Below, one piece after another: positions 1-7,026 of a stretch of 33,178 nucleotides of DNA (the first letter of the stretch is position 1; every line of letters begins with the position of its first letter). The stretch is from Proteiniphilum sp. UBA1403. Lineage in GTDB: Bacteria > Bacteroidota > Bacteroidia > Bacteroidales > Dysgonomonadaceae. The stretch covers positions 1 to 33,178 of the forward strand of contig DBQD01000017.1 in NCBI GenBank assembly GCA_002305715.1. Direction: 5' to 3'. The notes beneath the pieces were generated by a model. The model was not told the DNA's origin, searched no databases, and saw nothing but the letters and a program-made list of their open reading frames with translations. Both the position numbers and the translations under genes were made by a program.

Positions 1-110
1 ATCCAGGATAAACAGCATCGTTTCAGAAATGAAATCTACTAAAAGTGTGATTTGAATTGCGTTATTTATTGATGTTACAAACAAATTGTATGACCTATGT
101 ATGACCCAAA
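1..110. other. Left-edge intergenic stretch with a 9-bp direct repeat
   Basis: No complete gene is visible. The word tgtatgacc occurs twice, at 87-95 and 98-106, so the repeats are 11 bp apart, about one helical turn. Plus-strand frame 1 is open from the edge to a TAA at 40-42 and could be the last codons of a gene lying to the left, but the piece is too short to identify. The minus strand is also open across this stretch and has an ATG only at 18-16. The adjacent tRNA gene makes an integrase attachment site conceivable, but no integrase can be seen. Confidence 0.3.
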
Positions 111-146
111 GAAAAAGCACCTACCGGAATAAACCGATAAGTGCTT
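111..146 (-). terminator. Intrinsic terminator after tRNA-Gly
   Basis: AAGCAC (115-120) pairs with GTGCTT (141-146), and an inner CCGG/CCG stem extends it. Read on the minus strand the hairpin is followed by a T-rich run. It lies 11 bases past the 3' end of the tRNA-Gly, so it most likely ends that transcript. Confidence 0.7.
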
Positions 147-157
147 GTTGTTGAGGG

Positions 158-230
158 AGCGGCAAACGAGATTCGAACTCGCGACCCCCAGCTTGGGAAG
201 CTAGTGCTCTACCAACTGAGCTATTGCCGC
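158..230 (-). tRNA. tRNA-Gly, anticodon CCC
   Basis: On the minus strand a 73-nt cloverleaf can be drawn. The acceptor stem is GCGGCAA/TTGCCGC, the D arm is AGCTCAGTTGGTAGAGC, the anticodon loop is TTCCCAA between CTAGC and GCTGG, and the T arm contains GTTCGAATC. The anticodon is CCC, which reads the glycine codon GGG. CCA is not encoded: the 3' flank reads TCC, then CTC. This is one of the minor Gly isoacceptors rather than the usual GCC species. Confidence 0.93.
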
Positions 231-241
231 AAAAAGATGTG

Positions 242-249
242 CAAATGTA
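242..249 (-). promoter_or_regulatory. Promoter -7 element for tRNA-Gly
   Basis: On the minus strand TACATTTG matches the Bacteroidota -7 consensus TAnnTTTG and lies 11 bases from the mature 5' end of the tRNA. No clear -33 TTTG is visible, so the call rests on the -7 box and its position. Confidence 0.5.
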
Positions 250-382
250 TATTTTTTTCGTTAAAGTAATACCGCTCTTCCAGGATATTTTTTACGAAAA
301 AGTAAAAGTGAATCTTAAACTGTCATTATGTAAGACAAGTAACTCAATATGCTATTTTTCATCTAATTATCGCGCGCTTCTT

Positions 383-413
383 TTTGATAATTCGTCTTTT
401 TGATATATTTTTG
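383..413 (+). promoter_or_regulatory. Promoter of the tyrosine phenol-lyase gene
   Basis: TTTG at 383-386 and TATTTTTG at 406-413 are separated by 19 bases, matching the Bacteroidota primary sigma factor consensus TTTG-N19-21-TAnnTTTG. A start near 420 would give a leader of about 25 bases. The region is AT-rich, so chance matches are possible. Confidence 0.5.
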
Positions 414-445
414 GAATATAATCTGATATTTATAAAAAAACCTAC

Positions 446-1828
446 ATGATGAACCTACACGAATATCCCGCTGAACCGTTCCGCATTAAGTCGGTCGAGA
501 CTGTTAAAATGATTTCCCGTGAAGAACGTGAGAGAGTAATTCGAGAAGCTGGGTATAATACCTTTTTGATTAACTCGGAAGATGTGTACATTGATTTGCT
601 GACCGACAGTGGAACAAATGCCATGAGCGACCGACAATGGGCGGCCATCATGATGGGTGATGAGGCGTATGCCGGTAGCCGAAACTTTCATCACCTTGAG
701 AAGACAATACAGGAGTATTATGGTTTCAAACACCTGGTACCTACGCACCAAGGACGGGGTGCAGAGAACATTCTCTCGCAGATTGCCATCAAACCGGGGC
801 AGTTTGTTCCGGGAAATATGTACTTCACCACAACGCGGTATCATCAGGAACGGAATAAGGGCATTTTTGTGGATGTGATTCGGGATGAAGCACACGATGC
901 AACACTGGATATACCATTCAAGGGGGATATCGATCTGCAGAAACTACAGCGTCTGATTGACGAAAAGGGGGCGGAAAATATCGCTTATGTCTGCCTGGCA
1001 GTAACCGTAAACCTGGCAGGAGGACAGCCTGTCTCTATGAGAAACATGCGAGATGTGAGAGAACTGACCGCCAAGTATGGCATAAAGGTGTTCTTCGATG
1101 CAACACGCTGTGTTGAGAATGCATACTTCATTAAGGAGCAGGAAGAGGGGTACTCCGATATGAGCATCCGGGAGATCCTGCGTGAGATGTTTAGTTATGG
1201 CGATGGTTGTACCATGAGCGGAAAGAAGGATTGCCTGGTAAACATTGGGGGATTCTTGTGCATGAACGACGAAGAGTTGTTTGAAAAGGCAAAGGAGCTG
1301 GTGGTGGTCTACGAAGGGATGCCTTCATACGGAGGTATGGCGGGACGCGACATGGAAGCGATGGCCGTGGGTATAAAGGAGTCGGTGCAATATGAATACA
1401 TTGAACATCGAATTAAGCAAGTGCGCTACCTGGGCGAGAAGCTGAAGGCTGCCGGCATTCCTATTGTGGAACCGGTGGGAGGACATGGTGTGTTCATCGA
1501 TGCTCGTCGCTTCTGTCCGCATATTCCACAGAATCATTTCCCGGCACAGAGTCTGGCTGCCAATCTATATGTGGAGTCGGGTGTGAGGGGTATGGAACGG
1601 GGAATTGTTTCAGCAGGTCGCGACAAAGCAACAGGGGAAAACCATCACCCAAAATTGGAGACGGTGAGGTTGACAATCCCACGAAGAGTATACACCTATC
1701 GGCACATGGACGTAGTGGCCGATGGGGTAATCAGGCTTTATGCAAACAGGGATAAGATTCGGGGATTACGGTTTGTGTATGAACCGAAACAGTTGCGTTT
1801 CTTTACGGCTCGGTTTGAAATTATCTGA
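446..1828 (+). CDS. tpl: Tyrosine phenol-lyase (beta-tyrosinase)
   Basis: This PLP enzyme splits L-tyrosine into phenol, pyruvate and ammonia in the cytoplasm. At 460 residues it aligns with Citrobacter TPL (456) with a constant offset of four. The PLP lysine is K261 in SGKKD. D218 and R221 in FDATR, Y75 in GDEAY and Q102-G103-R104 in HQGRG form the cofactor site. T128, R385 and F452 match the residues that in TPL recognise the phenol ring (Thr124, Arg381, Phe448); this favours TPL over the related tryptophanase, whose flanking sequence also differs clearly. The start is ATGATG, so 446 or 449 could be used; no Shine-Dalgarno site is seen. The gene stands alone, with tRNA-Pro and a convergent Lrp-type regulator downstream. 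Expected role: tyrosine fermentation with release of phenol. Confidence 0.95.
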   Translation: MMNLHEYPAEPFRIKSVETVKMISREERERVIREAGYNTFLINSEDVYIDLLTDSGTNAMSDRQWAAIMMGDEAYAGSRNFHHLEKTIQEYYGFKHLVPTHQGRGAENILSQIAIKPGQFVPGNMYFTTTRYHQERNKGIFVDVIRDEAHDATLDIPFKGDIDLQKLQRLIDEKGAENIAYVCLAVTVNLAGGQPVSMRNMRDVRELTAKYGIKVFFDATRCVENAYFIKEQEEGYSDMSIREILREMFSYGDGCTMSGKKDCLVNIGGFLCMNDEELFEKAKELVVVYEGMPSYGGMAGRDMEAMAVGIKESVQYEYIEHRIKQVRYLGEKLKAAGIPIVEPVGGHGVFIDARRFCPHIPQNHFPAQSLAANLYVESGVRGMERGIVSAGRDKATGENHHPKLETVRLTIPRRVYTYRHMDVVADGVIRLYANRDKIRGLRFVYEPKQLRFFTARFEII

Positions 1829-1923
1829 GGAGAAACATGATATGATCTGAGAACCAACACAAAGGGACACAGAAAAGTAAATAGTGGCGAAATGGGACTG
1901 TGGAAAAAAAAGAAAAAAGTGGC

Positions 1924-1957
1924 TTTTCGCTTAATAGAAAAAAAATATTTATCTTTG
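1924..1957 (+). promoter_or_regulatory. Promoter of tRNA-Pro
   Basis: TATCTTTG at 1950-1957 is an exact TAnnTTTG -7 element, with a weak TTTTCG at 1924-1929 about 20 bases upstream. The predicted start falls about 10 bases before the mature tRNA. Confidence 0.6.
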
Positions 1958-1972
1958 CAGCTACAATTCGAT

Positions 1973-2046
1973 CGGGATGTAGCACAGTTGGCTAGCGCGC
2001 CACGTTCGGGACGTGGAGGTCGGGTGTTCGAGTCACCTCATCCCGA
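1973..2046 (+). tRNA. tRNA-Pro, anticodon CGG
   Basis: A 74-nt cloverleaf is visible. The acceptor stem is CGGGATG/CATCCCG with discriminator A, the D arm is GCACAGTTGGCTAGCGC, the anticodon stem is CCACG/CGTGG with loop TTCGGGA, and the T arm carries GTTCGAGTC. Anticodon CGG reads CCG. CCA is not encoded (the 3' flank is ACA). It has its own promoter and is followed at once by a terminator, so it is a single-gene transcript. Confidence 0.95.
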
Positions 2047-2052
2047 CACACT

Positions 2053-2081
2053 AAAAAAGGCTGGATTTACCAGCCTTTTCT
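2053..2081. terminator. Bidirectional terminator between tRNA-Pro and the Lrp-type gene
   Basis: GGCTGG (2059-2064), loop ATTTA, CCAGCC (2070-2075), with A-tracts on the left and T-tracts on the right. It ends the plus-strand tRNA-Pro transcript. Read on the minus strand it gives CCAGCC followed by six Ts, so it also ends the convergent regulator gene. Confidence 0.85.
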
Positions 2082-2086
2082 TTTAT

Positions 2087-2557
2087 TTATACCTCAAGTT
2101 CTTTCGCTATTGGAATCTCTCGCTTCACACTTTGACTCAACGAGATCATAGTCTCGGTAGCTACCACTCCTGGAATCTCCTGTATTCGGTTATTCAACAG
2201 GTCCATCAAATGCTCGTTGTCACGGGCAAAAAGCTTAATCAACAATGTGTAAGGTCCGGTTGTGAAATGACACTCCGTCACTTCTGGTATCTTGTCGAAC
2301 TCAGGGATTACTGTTTTATACATTGAACCTTTCTCCAACTTTACGCCAATATAGGCACTCGAAGCATAACCCAGCACTTTAGGATTTACATGGTAACCCG
2401 ACCCGGTTATTACATCGTTCTCTATCATGCGCTGTACACGTTGATGGATGGCTGCACGTGAAACACCACATTGCTCTGCTACATCGCGAAAAGGGATGCG
2501 GGCATTCTGAGAAATGATCTCCAATATCTGTCTGTCCAATTTATCTATTTTCTCCAT
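2087..2557 (-). CDS. Lrp/AsnC family transcriptional regulator
   Basis: 156 residues, the usual size for this family of amino-acid-responsive DNA-binding proteins. Residues about 1-60 form the winged helix-turn-helix: LDRQILEIISQNARIPFRD, then VAEQCGVSRAAIHQRVQRM as the recognition region. Residues about 65-145 are the RAM ligand-binding and oligomerisation domain, with VTECHFTTGPYTLLIKL. The gene faces the tyrosine phenol-lyase gene across tRNA-Pro and a shared terminator. Control of tpl or other amino-acid genes is possible but not shown; the ligand cannot be told. A perfect inverted repeat overlaps its own promoter and may be its operator. ispD lies upstream on the same strand, about 120 bases away, but a separate promoter is visible. 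Confidence 0.92.
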   Translation of the reverse strand: MEKIDKLDRQILEIISQNARIPFRDVAEQCGVSRAAIHQRVQRMIENDVITGSGYHVNPKVLGYASSAYIGVKLEKGSMYKTVIPEFDKIPEVTECHFTTGPYTLLIKLFARDNEHLMDLLNNRIQEIPGVVATETMISLSQSVKREIPIAKELEV

Positions 2558-2581
2558 GGAACTCTCTGTTTTTATAAAACT

Positions 2582-2626
2582 GTTGCAAAAATACTAAATT
2601 TCTATCAGAATATGACAATTTGCAAC
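2582..2626 (-). promoter_or_regulatory. Lrp-type gene promoter with overlapping inverted repeat
   Basis: On the minus strand TATTTTTG (2593-2586) is a -7 element. GTTGCAAA at 2582-2589 and TTTGCAAC at 2619-2626 form a perfect 8-bp inverted repeat with half-site centres 37 bp apart, bracketing the -7 box and the upstream spacer. This is a plausible autoregulatory operator; that is inference from position. Confidence 0.45.
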
Positions 2627-2679
2627 ATATATTTTGGCTAGAACGGAGTTTTATGGTAGAAAATAAAGTATAGACGCCT

Positions 2680-3378
2680 TTAGCCTATCGTTTTGATACA
2701 ACTCTCATGCCAGCTCTCGGCTACAATCCAATCGAAGGGAGTTGTAATTTTGAAGTTATTCTGCTCTCCCTCGACCAGCATGATGGGATTTCCGGCTCGC
2801 TCTACCACTGAGGCGTCGTCGGTAAAAGCAGGGTCAAAGGATGTGGTGTAAGCTCTCTTAATTATGGCTGCAGGAAAAACCTGAGGCGTCTGTACCAGTC
2901 GCAGTTTTGTGCGGTCAACAATAACACTGCCTCCAACAGTAACTTGTCGCACACTGTTGGACTCATTGATGACCGGGATAACTCCTGCTCTATACATCTT
3001 GGCGGCGGTAAAGCAACGGGTAATGAGGGCTGTGCTCGCAAATGGACGTGCCGCATCGTGCACCGCCACAAAGCCTTCATTGGCAATATGCTCGAGTCCG
3101 TTCTTTACTGAGTGAAAGCGGGTATCACCCCCTTCAACGAGGGTATGCTGAATGGTAAAATAATGACTCTCGCATAACGCCCCCCAATATGTTTGAAATC
3201 CCTCCGGAAGAACAACCACCATCTTCATATGGGGATTGTAACTATGAAAAGCCAGCATGGTATGCATCAACATGGGCATACCTCCTATCTTTTGAAACTG
3301 CTTCGGAAGTTCGCCTCCTGCTCGCAATCCTTGGCCACCGGCAACAATGATCACGCTATCACAAATGTCGGCTTTCAT
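2680..3378 (-). CDS. ispD: 2-C-methyl-D-erythritol 4-phosphate cytidylyltransferase
   Basis: Third enzyme of the MEP isoprenoid pathway: it joins CTP and methylerythritol phosphate to give CDP-ME. 232 residues, the normal size. The N-terminal nucleotide-binding loop VAGGQGLRAGG-ELPKQF (12-28) holds R19 and K26, matching the E. coli catalytic Arg20 and Lys27. Other family blocks are GGDTRFHSVKNGL (83-95), VHDAARPF (106-113) with the metal-binding Asp108, R156 in VDRTKLR, QTPQVF (163-168), TDDAS (186-190) and K210 in FKITTPFD. The start overlaps the stop of xseB by four bases (ATGA), so the two are translationally coupled and transcribed from the xseA promoter. Confidence 0.95.
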   Translation of the reverse strand: MKADICDSVIIVAGGQGLRAGGELPKQFQKIGGMPMLMHTMLAFHSYNPHMKMVVVLPEGFQTYWGALCESHYFTIQHTLVEGGDTRFHSVKNGLEHIANEGFVAVHDAARPFASTALITRCFTAAKMYRAGVIPVINESNSVRQVTVGGSVIVDRTKLRLVQTPQVFPAAIIKRAYTTSFDPAFTDDASVVERAGNPIMLVEGEQNNFKITTPFDWIVAESWHESCIKTIG

Positions 3379-3566
3379 ACAATGTCGTCTAAAATTTTCT
3401 GCAGTTCACTCTCGGTCTTTGTTAGCTTTTCTTTGCAGAAAGCAATCAGCTCAGAGGCTCTCTTCACTTTCTCGGTGAGCACGTCTACATCCATATCGCC
3501 CGATTCAATTGCTTTAACAATGCTCTCCAATTCTTTTTTTGCTGTAGTAAATGTCTCGTTTTCCAT
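3375..3566 (-). CDS. xseB: Exodeoxyribonuclease VII small subunit
   Basis: A 63-residue, almost wholly helical protein with the family's two-helix pattern: FTTAKKELESIVKAIESGD, then a second helix from about 30 containing LTEKVKRASELIAFCKEKL. Several copies bind the coiled-coil end of XseA to make the single-strand-specific nuclease. It starts 19 bases after xseA and overlaps ispD by four bases. Family, size and the neighbouring large subunit make the call firm. Confidence 0.93.
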   Translation of the reverse strand: MENETFTTAKKELESIVKAIESGDMDVDVLTEKVKRASELIAFCKEKLTKTESELQKILDDIV

Positions 3567-3585
3567 TTTATTATTTTAATTCTGA

Positions 3586-4875
3586 TTAGATTTTGGCAAG
3601 ATGTTCCTCAGATGGAGTGCTGGAGATGTTCACCTCAGTAACTCGAGAACAGGAACGTCCATCCTTAAAATAGGTTTCAATTGTATCGCCTTCCTTTACA
3701 TCTTTGAGGGAGGTGATAATTTTGCCTTCCTTCAACGTGAGGGTATATCCACGGCGTAACACATTGTGAGGGGAGACAAGCTCCATATATTGCCCCTTGC
3801 GCTCAAGGAAATAACGTTGCTGCATGAGGTATTGTTTCAATGTATGTTGCAACGTGGTGGTAACCTGCTGAATAGTGGTGGACTCCCTTTGTAGCAAGCG
3901 GGTGGATTGATGTACAACCTCACGGGTTAAGGTGACAAGTTGGGTGGTTTCTTTTGTGAGAATGGCTTCACTTTCCGACACGATGTTGTCTTGCAGCGAT
4001 AGGAGCTCTTGTAGGATTCTCCCAGACTGGTTTATAAAAAACTCAGCAACAGCTGTAGGTGTCTTGGCTCGTGTATGGGCAACCATATCGAGGACCGTGA
4101 CATCTCTTTCGTGACCTATTCCACTGACCACGGGAAGTGGGAACTGTGCTACATGGGCAGCGACTCCATAGGAATCGAAGCAACTCAAATCGGATGTGGA
4201 TCCTCCGCCTCGGATAATAGCAACCGCATCGAAGAGATGCTGGTACTGGTATATCTTTTCGAGTGCCGCAATGATTGAGGCCTCACTCCGGTCGCCTTGC
4301 ATGATGGCGGGGAATAGTTTTGGATAGAAAACAAGGCCATACTGGTTATTCAGAAGCTGATCGCAAAAGTCTTCGTAGCCGGCTGCTGTGGATGAAGAGA
4401 TCACGGCTATACGGTTGGCTGGTTCGGGAAGCTGTAACTCTTTGTTGAGGGTAAGGATACCCTCCTCCTCCAACTTTTTCAAGATCAACTGACGCTGCCG
4501 GGCAATCTCGCCCAATGTGAAGGAGGGATCAATATCGACCACAGAGAGGGAGTATCCATAGAGCTCGTGAAATTCGACGGATACCCGCACTAGCACACTA
4601 ATTCCGGAGGTAAAGGGCTGACCGGTTTCTTGCTCGAAATAGGGTGCGATCATCTGATAAATATTCGACCATATTACACCTCGTGCTTTTGCAACGATGG
4701 TCTGCTTGACTCCATCTTTCTCTATGAATTCTAGATAACAATGACCGTTTCGATTGGGACGTACGTCGCTTGTCTCTGCGCGAATCCAGTAGGAGTCGGG
4801 AAGATAATCTCGAATAGCATCTCGTACAAGGAGATTGAGTTCGGTAAGTGAAAGTGATTTGTCAAACATACCCAT
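3586..4875 (-). CDS. xseA: Exodeoxyribonuclease VII large subunit
   Basis: Catalytic subunit of exonuclease VII, which degrades single-stranded DNA from both ends in repair. 429 residues. Residues about 5-105 form the OB-fold DNA-binding domain (SYWIRAETSDVRPNRNGHCYLEF). The catalytic core about 130-300 has IAVISSSTAAGYEDF, IIRGGGSTSDLSCFD, VVSGIGHERDVTVLD and HTRAKTPTAVAEF, the family's active-site motifs. The C-terminal third is a coiled coil that holds XseB. Two starts are possible (4875 or 4869, MGM). The -7 box ends only about 12 bases upstream, so the second ATG would leave a more ordinary leader. First gene of xseA-xseB-ispD. Confidence 0.95.
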   Translation of the reverse strand: MGMFDKSLSLTELNLLVRDAIRDYLPDSYWIRAETSDVRPNRNGHCYLEFIEKDGVKQTIVAKARGVIWSNIYQMIAPYFEQETGQPFTSGISVLVRVSVEFHELYGYSLSVVDIDPSFTLGEIARQRQLILKKLEEEGILTLNKELQLPEPANRIAVISSSTAAGYEDFCDQLLNNQYGLVFYPKLFPAIMQGDRSEASIIAALEKIYQYQHLFDAVAIIRGGGSTSDLSCFDSYGVAAHVAQFPLPVVSGIGHERDVTVLDMVAHTRAKTPTAVAEFFINQSGRILQELLSLQDNIVSESEAILTKETTQLVTLTREVVHQSTRLLQRESTTIQQVTTTLQHTLKQYLMQQRYFLERKGQYMELVSPHNVLRRGYTLTLKEGKIITSLKDVKEGDTIETYFKDGRSCSRVTEVNISSTPSEEHLAKI

Positions 4876-4886
4876 TTTATGTGAAA

Positions 4887-4894
4887 CAAAAATA
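4887..4894 (-). promoter_or_regulatory. Promoter -7 element for xseA-xseB-ispD
   Basis: TATTTTTG on the minus strand matches TAnnTTTG just upstream of xseA. No TTTG is found at the expected -33 distance. The implied leader is very short, about 6-12 bases. Confidence 0.45.
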
Positions 4895-4930
4895 ACATAT
4901 TTTAGCGATAAACAGCTCCTTAATTGCGTT

Positions 4931-4960
4931 AAAAAACCGGATAAACATGGTTTACCCGGC
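4931..4960 (-). terminator. Terminator of the DUF4252/ECF sigma operon
   Basis: On the minus strand CCGGGTAAAC (4959-4950), loop CAT, GTTTATCCGG (4946-4937) is followed by TTTTTT. The stem is 10 positions with one mismatch. It ends the operon 31 bases past its last stop codon and separates it from xseA. Confidence 0.85.
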
Positions 4961-4991
4961 TCCTATTTTCAACAAAGAGTGATCGCCTTTA

Positions 4992-5468
4992 TTATTTTTC
5001 GAAACTCTTTGCCATTTGCTGCACATCCTGCATTTTGAACTCTCCGAGAAACTGCATAATTACACTTTCGCCATCCTTACTGTCAACAAGCATAATCAGC
5101 TCTTCAATTTTTTCGGGCTTCCCCTTCATGAAGAAATTAACAATCTCACCATCATCCGACTTAACACGCATCAGCAACTCGTAGTTATCGGCCTTGATGC
5201 GGTTGTTGGCTTCTGAAATCATCTGGCGCGATATATTCACATTTTCAGACGTTAGGATGAGGATGGAGTTGAGCTTTTCGATGAAACTGCCCACATCCAC
5301 TCCATTGAGTTGTGTTTTGGAATCTTTGGGAAGTAATGACATCATGTTCTTCGAAATAAAGACGCTTGTTACGCCATCCATATCGGTGAATTTCTCAAAC
5401 GGATTCTTTTGTGCAAATAGCATGGTGGCAGCGAGCGAAAGGGCAAGGGTAAAAATAATCTTTTTCAT
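4992..5468 (-). CDS. Secreted DUF4252 family protein (second copy in the sigma operon)
   Basis: 158 residues of unknown function. Residues 1-19 are a signal peptide (KKIIFTLALSLAATMLFA) with probable cleavage before Q20; there is no lipobox. The mature part has the DUF4252 pattern: an N-terminal FTDMDGVTSVFISKNMM, a middle with alternating strands, then a C-terminal half rich in short beta strands (YELLMRVKSDDGEIVNFFM; ESVIMQFLGEFKMQDVQQM). No catalytic motif is visible. It is the last gene of a four-gene operon, 23 bases after the putative anti-sigma gene, and a strong terminator follows. It resembles the operon's first gene in size and layout but is clearly diverged from it. Confidence 0.8.
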   Translation of the reverse strand: MKKIIFTLALSLAATMLFAQKNPFEKFTDMDGVTSVFISKNMMSLLPKDSKTQLNGVDVGSFIEKLNSILILTSENVNISRQMISEANNRIKADNYELLMRVKSDDGEIVNFFMKGKPEKIEELIMLVDSKDGESVIMQFLGEFKMQDVQQMAKSFEK

Positions 5469-5491
5469 AATGCTATATTTTTTATTGTTTG

Positions 5492-6055
5492 TTATTTTGT
5501 GAGTGTTGCTGGATGGGTGGCGGCACCCTTTTCTGTTAGTAGCTGATCGACTATTTTCATTGTTTGATCTACTTTTTGATCGGCCTTCTCAAAGACTCCG
5601 GTACCTTTCGAGAAGTTTTGAGAAAACAACTGCAATGCTTCCAATACAGCTTCTTGGGAATCGTGAGGGTTTGTGTATGTATCCTCCAGTCCGGATTGAA
5701 CTCCTCCTTGTTGATACTGGTACCAGAAACCTACTCCGATGATGAGTAAGACAGATACTGCAATACCTATGATGCGACGCCTGAATTCGATTGTATGGCG
5801 ACGAGAGACTTGTTTTTTCTCTCCTTTTTCCTGCGCCTCCCAGGAGTCGATCATGAAGGATAGTTTTTGTTCAAGTCCCTCCGGAAGGGTTGCTTTCGCA
5901 GCAGAAAGTGCTTGAAACAAATTGCGATCGGCATCGTCTTGCGGAAAGTCCTGATTGTGGGCAAAATAGCTAAGCAGGAACTCTTCTTCTTGGCTGTTGG
6001 TTTCGCCTTTGTAGAAGCGGTCGATCAATGTATCTATCTTATTTTGCATATACAT
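5492..6055 (-). CDS. Single-pass membrane protein, probable anti-sigma factor
   Basis: 187 residues. The N-terminal 90 residues are charged and presumably cytoplasmic, starting with the pattern IDTLIDRFYKGETNSQEEEF common in Bacteroidota proteins that sit beside ECF sigma genes. One membrane helix lies at about 95-111 (IGIAVSVLLIIGVGFWY), followed by a polar tail of about 75 residues that should be outside the membrane. No zinc-binding HxxxCxxC motif is seen, so it is not a ZAS-type anti-sigma factor. The start overlaps the sigma gene by 17 bases (a second ATG at 6049 would overlap by 11). Position and topology suggest it holds the sigma factor inactive; this is inference. Confidence 0.6.
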   Translation of the reverse strand: MYMQNKIDTLIDRFYKGETNSQEEEFLLSYFAHNQDFPQDDADRNLFQALSAAKATLPEGLEQKLSFMIDSWEAQEKGEKKQVSRRHTIEFRRRIIGIAVSVLLIIGVGFWYQYQQGGVQSGLEDTYTNPHDSQEAVLEALQLFSQNFSKGTGVFEKADQKVDQTMKIVDQLLTEKGAATHPATLTK

Positions 6056-6542
6056 TTTCTAATTTTTCCTTGATGGTTTTTCTAGCTCTCGAAAGAAGCT
6101 GACGTACATTGGTTTGCGTGACTTGCATTGTTTCTGCTACTTGGGGAATGGGCAGGTCACTGAAGTGACGCAGGCGCATGGCCATCTGTTGAGATTCGGG
6201 GAGTGTGGAGAGCAGATCTTCTACTTTACCGAGCAGCTCCTTCTGCTCGATGTTGTTCTCTGCCGATTCTTCACCAAACGTGTCAGGAAGTGTTGAAAGG
6301 AGGATGCTGGGGCGATTCTGTCTGCGCCTGTATCTGTCCAACGCCATATTCTTTGCTATGGAGATGATAAAGGCTTCGTCGTTTTGTAGGGTGGTCAACG
6401 TCCCACGTATCTTCCACAACTTTTCAAAGACATCTTGCACGGTATCTTCAGCTTCTTGCTTATCATATGTGATGGCATATGAAATTTTGTAGATTATCCC
6501 GTTATAGGGTAGAAACCGGCGTTTGAATTCATTTCCGTCCAT
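6039..6542 (-). CDS. ECF-type RNA polymerase sigma factor
   Basis: 167 residues with the two-domain ECF layout. Region sigma2 lies at about 8-75: YAITYDKQEAEDTVQDVFE, then IISIAKNMALDRYRRRQ, the -10 recognition part. Region sigma4 lies at about 105-160: LLSTLPESQQMAMRLRHF, then VAETMQVTQTNVRQLLSRA, a helix-turn-helix for the -35 element. Sigma1.1 and sigma3 are absent, as in all ECF factors. The gene overlaps the upstream DUF4252 gene by 14 bases and the downstream membrane-protein gene by 17, so all three are translationally coupled. The regulon is unknown; autoregulation is likely. Confidence 0.93.
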   Translation of the reverse strand: MDGNEFKRRFLPYNGIIYKISYAITYDKQEAEDTVQDVFEKLWKIRGTLTTLQNDEAFIISIAKNMALDRYRRRQNRPSILLSTLPDTFGEESAENNIEQKELLGKVEDLLSTLPESQQMAMRLRHFSDLPIPQVAETMQVTQTNVRQLLSRARKTIKEKLENVYAK

Positions 6543-6984
6543 TATTCATTTTTTCGATATCGGATGGTTTTATTTTGCCTTTTATATGCACCATCGACGG
6601 ATTGTCTCCCAAGGTGAAAATTACCATTTCGCGTATCATATCATCTTGGATCTTAAAATGGATACGTACTTTCTCATTGGGTTCGTTTTCACTTAGAAAG
6701 AGTTCGAATGCACGGTCGTTGAAGTTGAGGGCCTTTTCATTGAAACGTTGTTTTACGTCAGCTGTACATTCTTCGAGCGAAAGGACACGAACACTGGAAA
6801 TCTTGCTGTCGGATTTTTTACCAAAAGAGGGGTTTGCCATCTTCAGGAGCAGTCCGCCTATGTTCACGTTTTCTGCTTTCTTTTCGTTGGAGAACTCACT
6901 GTATAGGTTATTTAACGAAGTCTGGGCGCACAGGCTTACGACTAATAGGCTACAGGAGAGAAATGCGATAATTCTTTTGTTCAT
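6529..6984 (-). CDS. Secreted DUF4252 family protein (first gene of the sigma operon)
   Basis: 151 residues. A signal peptide covers about 1-21 (NKRIIAFLSCSLLVVSLCAQ) with probable type I cleavage near AQ/T. The cysteine at 19 has leucine before it, which does not fit a lipobox. The mature protein has basic and acidic stretches and a C-terminal half of probable beta strands (NEKVRIHFKIQDDMIREMV; PSMVHIKGKIKPSDIEKM). No enzyme motif is seen. It is the first gene of the operon and overlaps the ECF sigma gene by 14 bases. A second DUF4252 protein closes the operon, so two secreted relatives flank the sigma/anti-sigma pair. Role unknown: sensor, effector or target. Confidence 0.8.
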   Translation of the reverse strand: MNKRIIAFLSCSLLVVSLCAQTSLNNLYSEFSNEKKAENVNIGGLLLKMANPSFGKKSDSKISSVRVLSLEECTADVKQRFNEKALNFNDRAFELFLSENEPNEKVRIHFKIQDDMIREMVIFTLGDNPSMVHIKGKIKPSDIEKMNNGRK

Positions 6985-7026
6985 ACGTTGGAAGGGTTAT
7001 TTCGTTTTAAATAAGTCTTTATAATG

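Noticed and set aside
1..42. Plus-strand frame 1, open from the edge to TAA at 40-42, as the end of a gene
   Set aside because: Only 13 codons are visible, too few to tell a real C terminus from chance; mentioned under the left-edge feature only.
1892..2326. Plus-strand open frame of 144 codons
   Set aside because: It runs through tRNA-Pro, its terminator and the antisense of the Lrp-type gene; it has no family resemblance.
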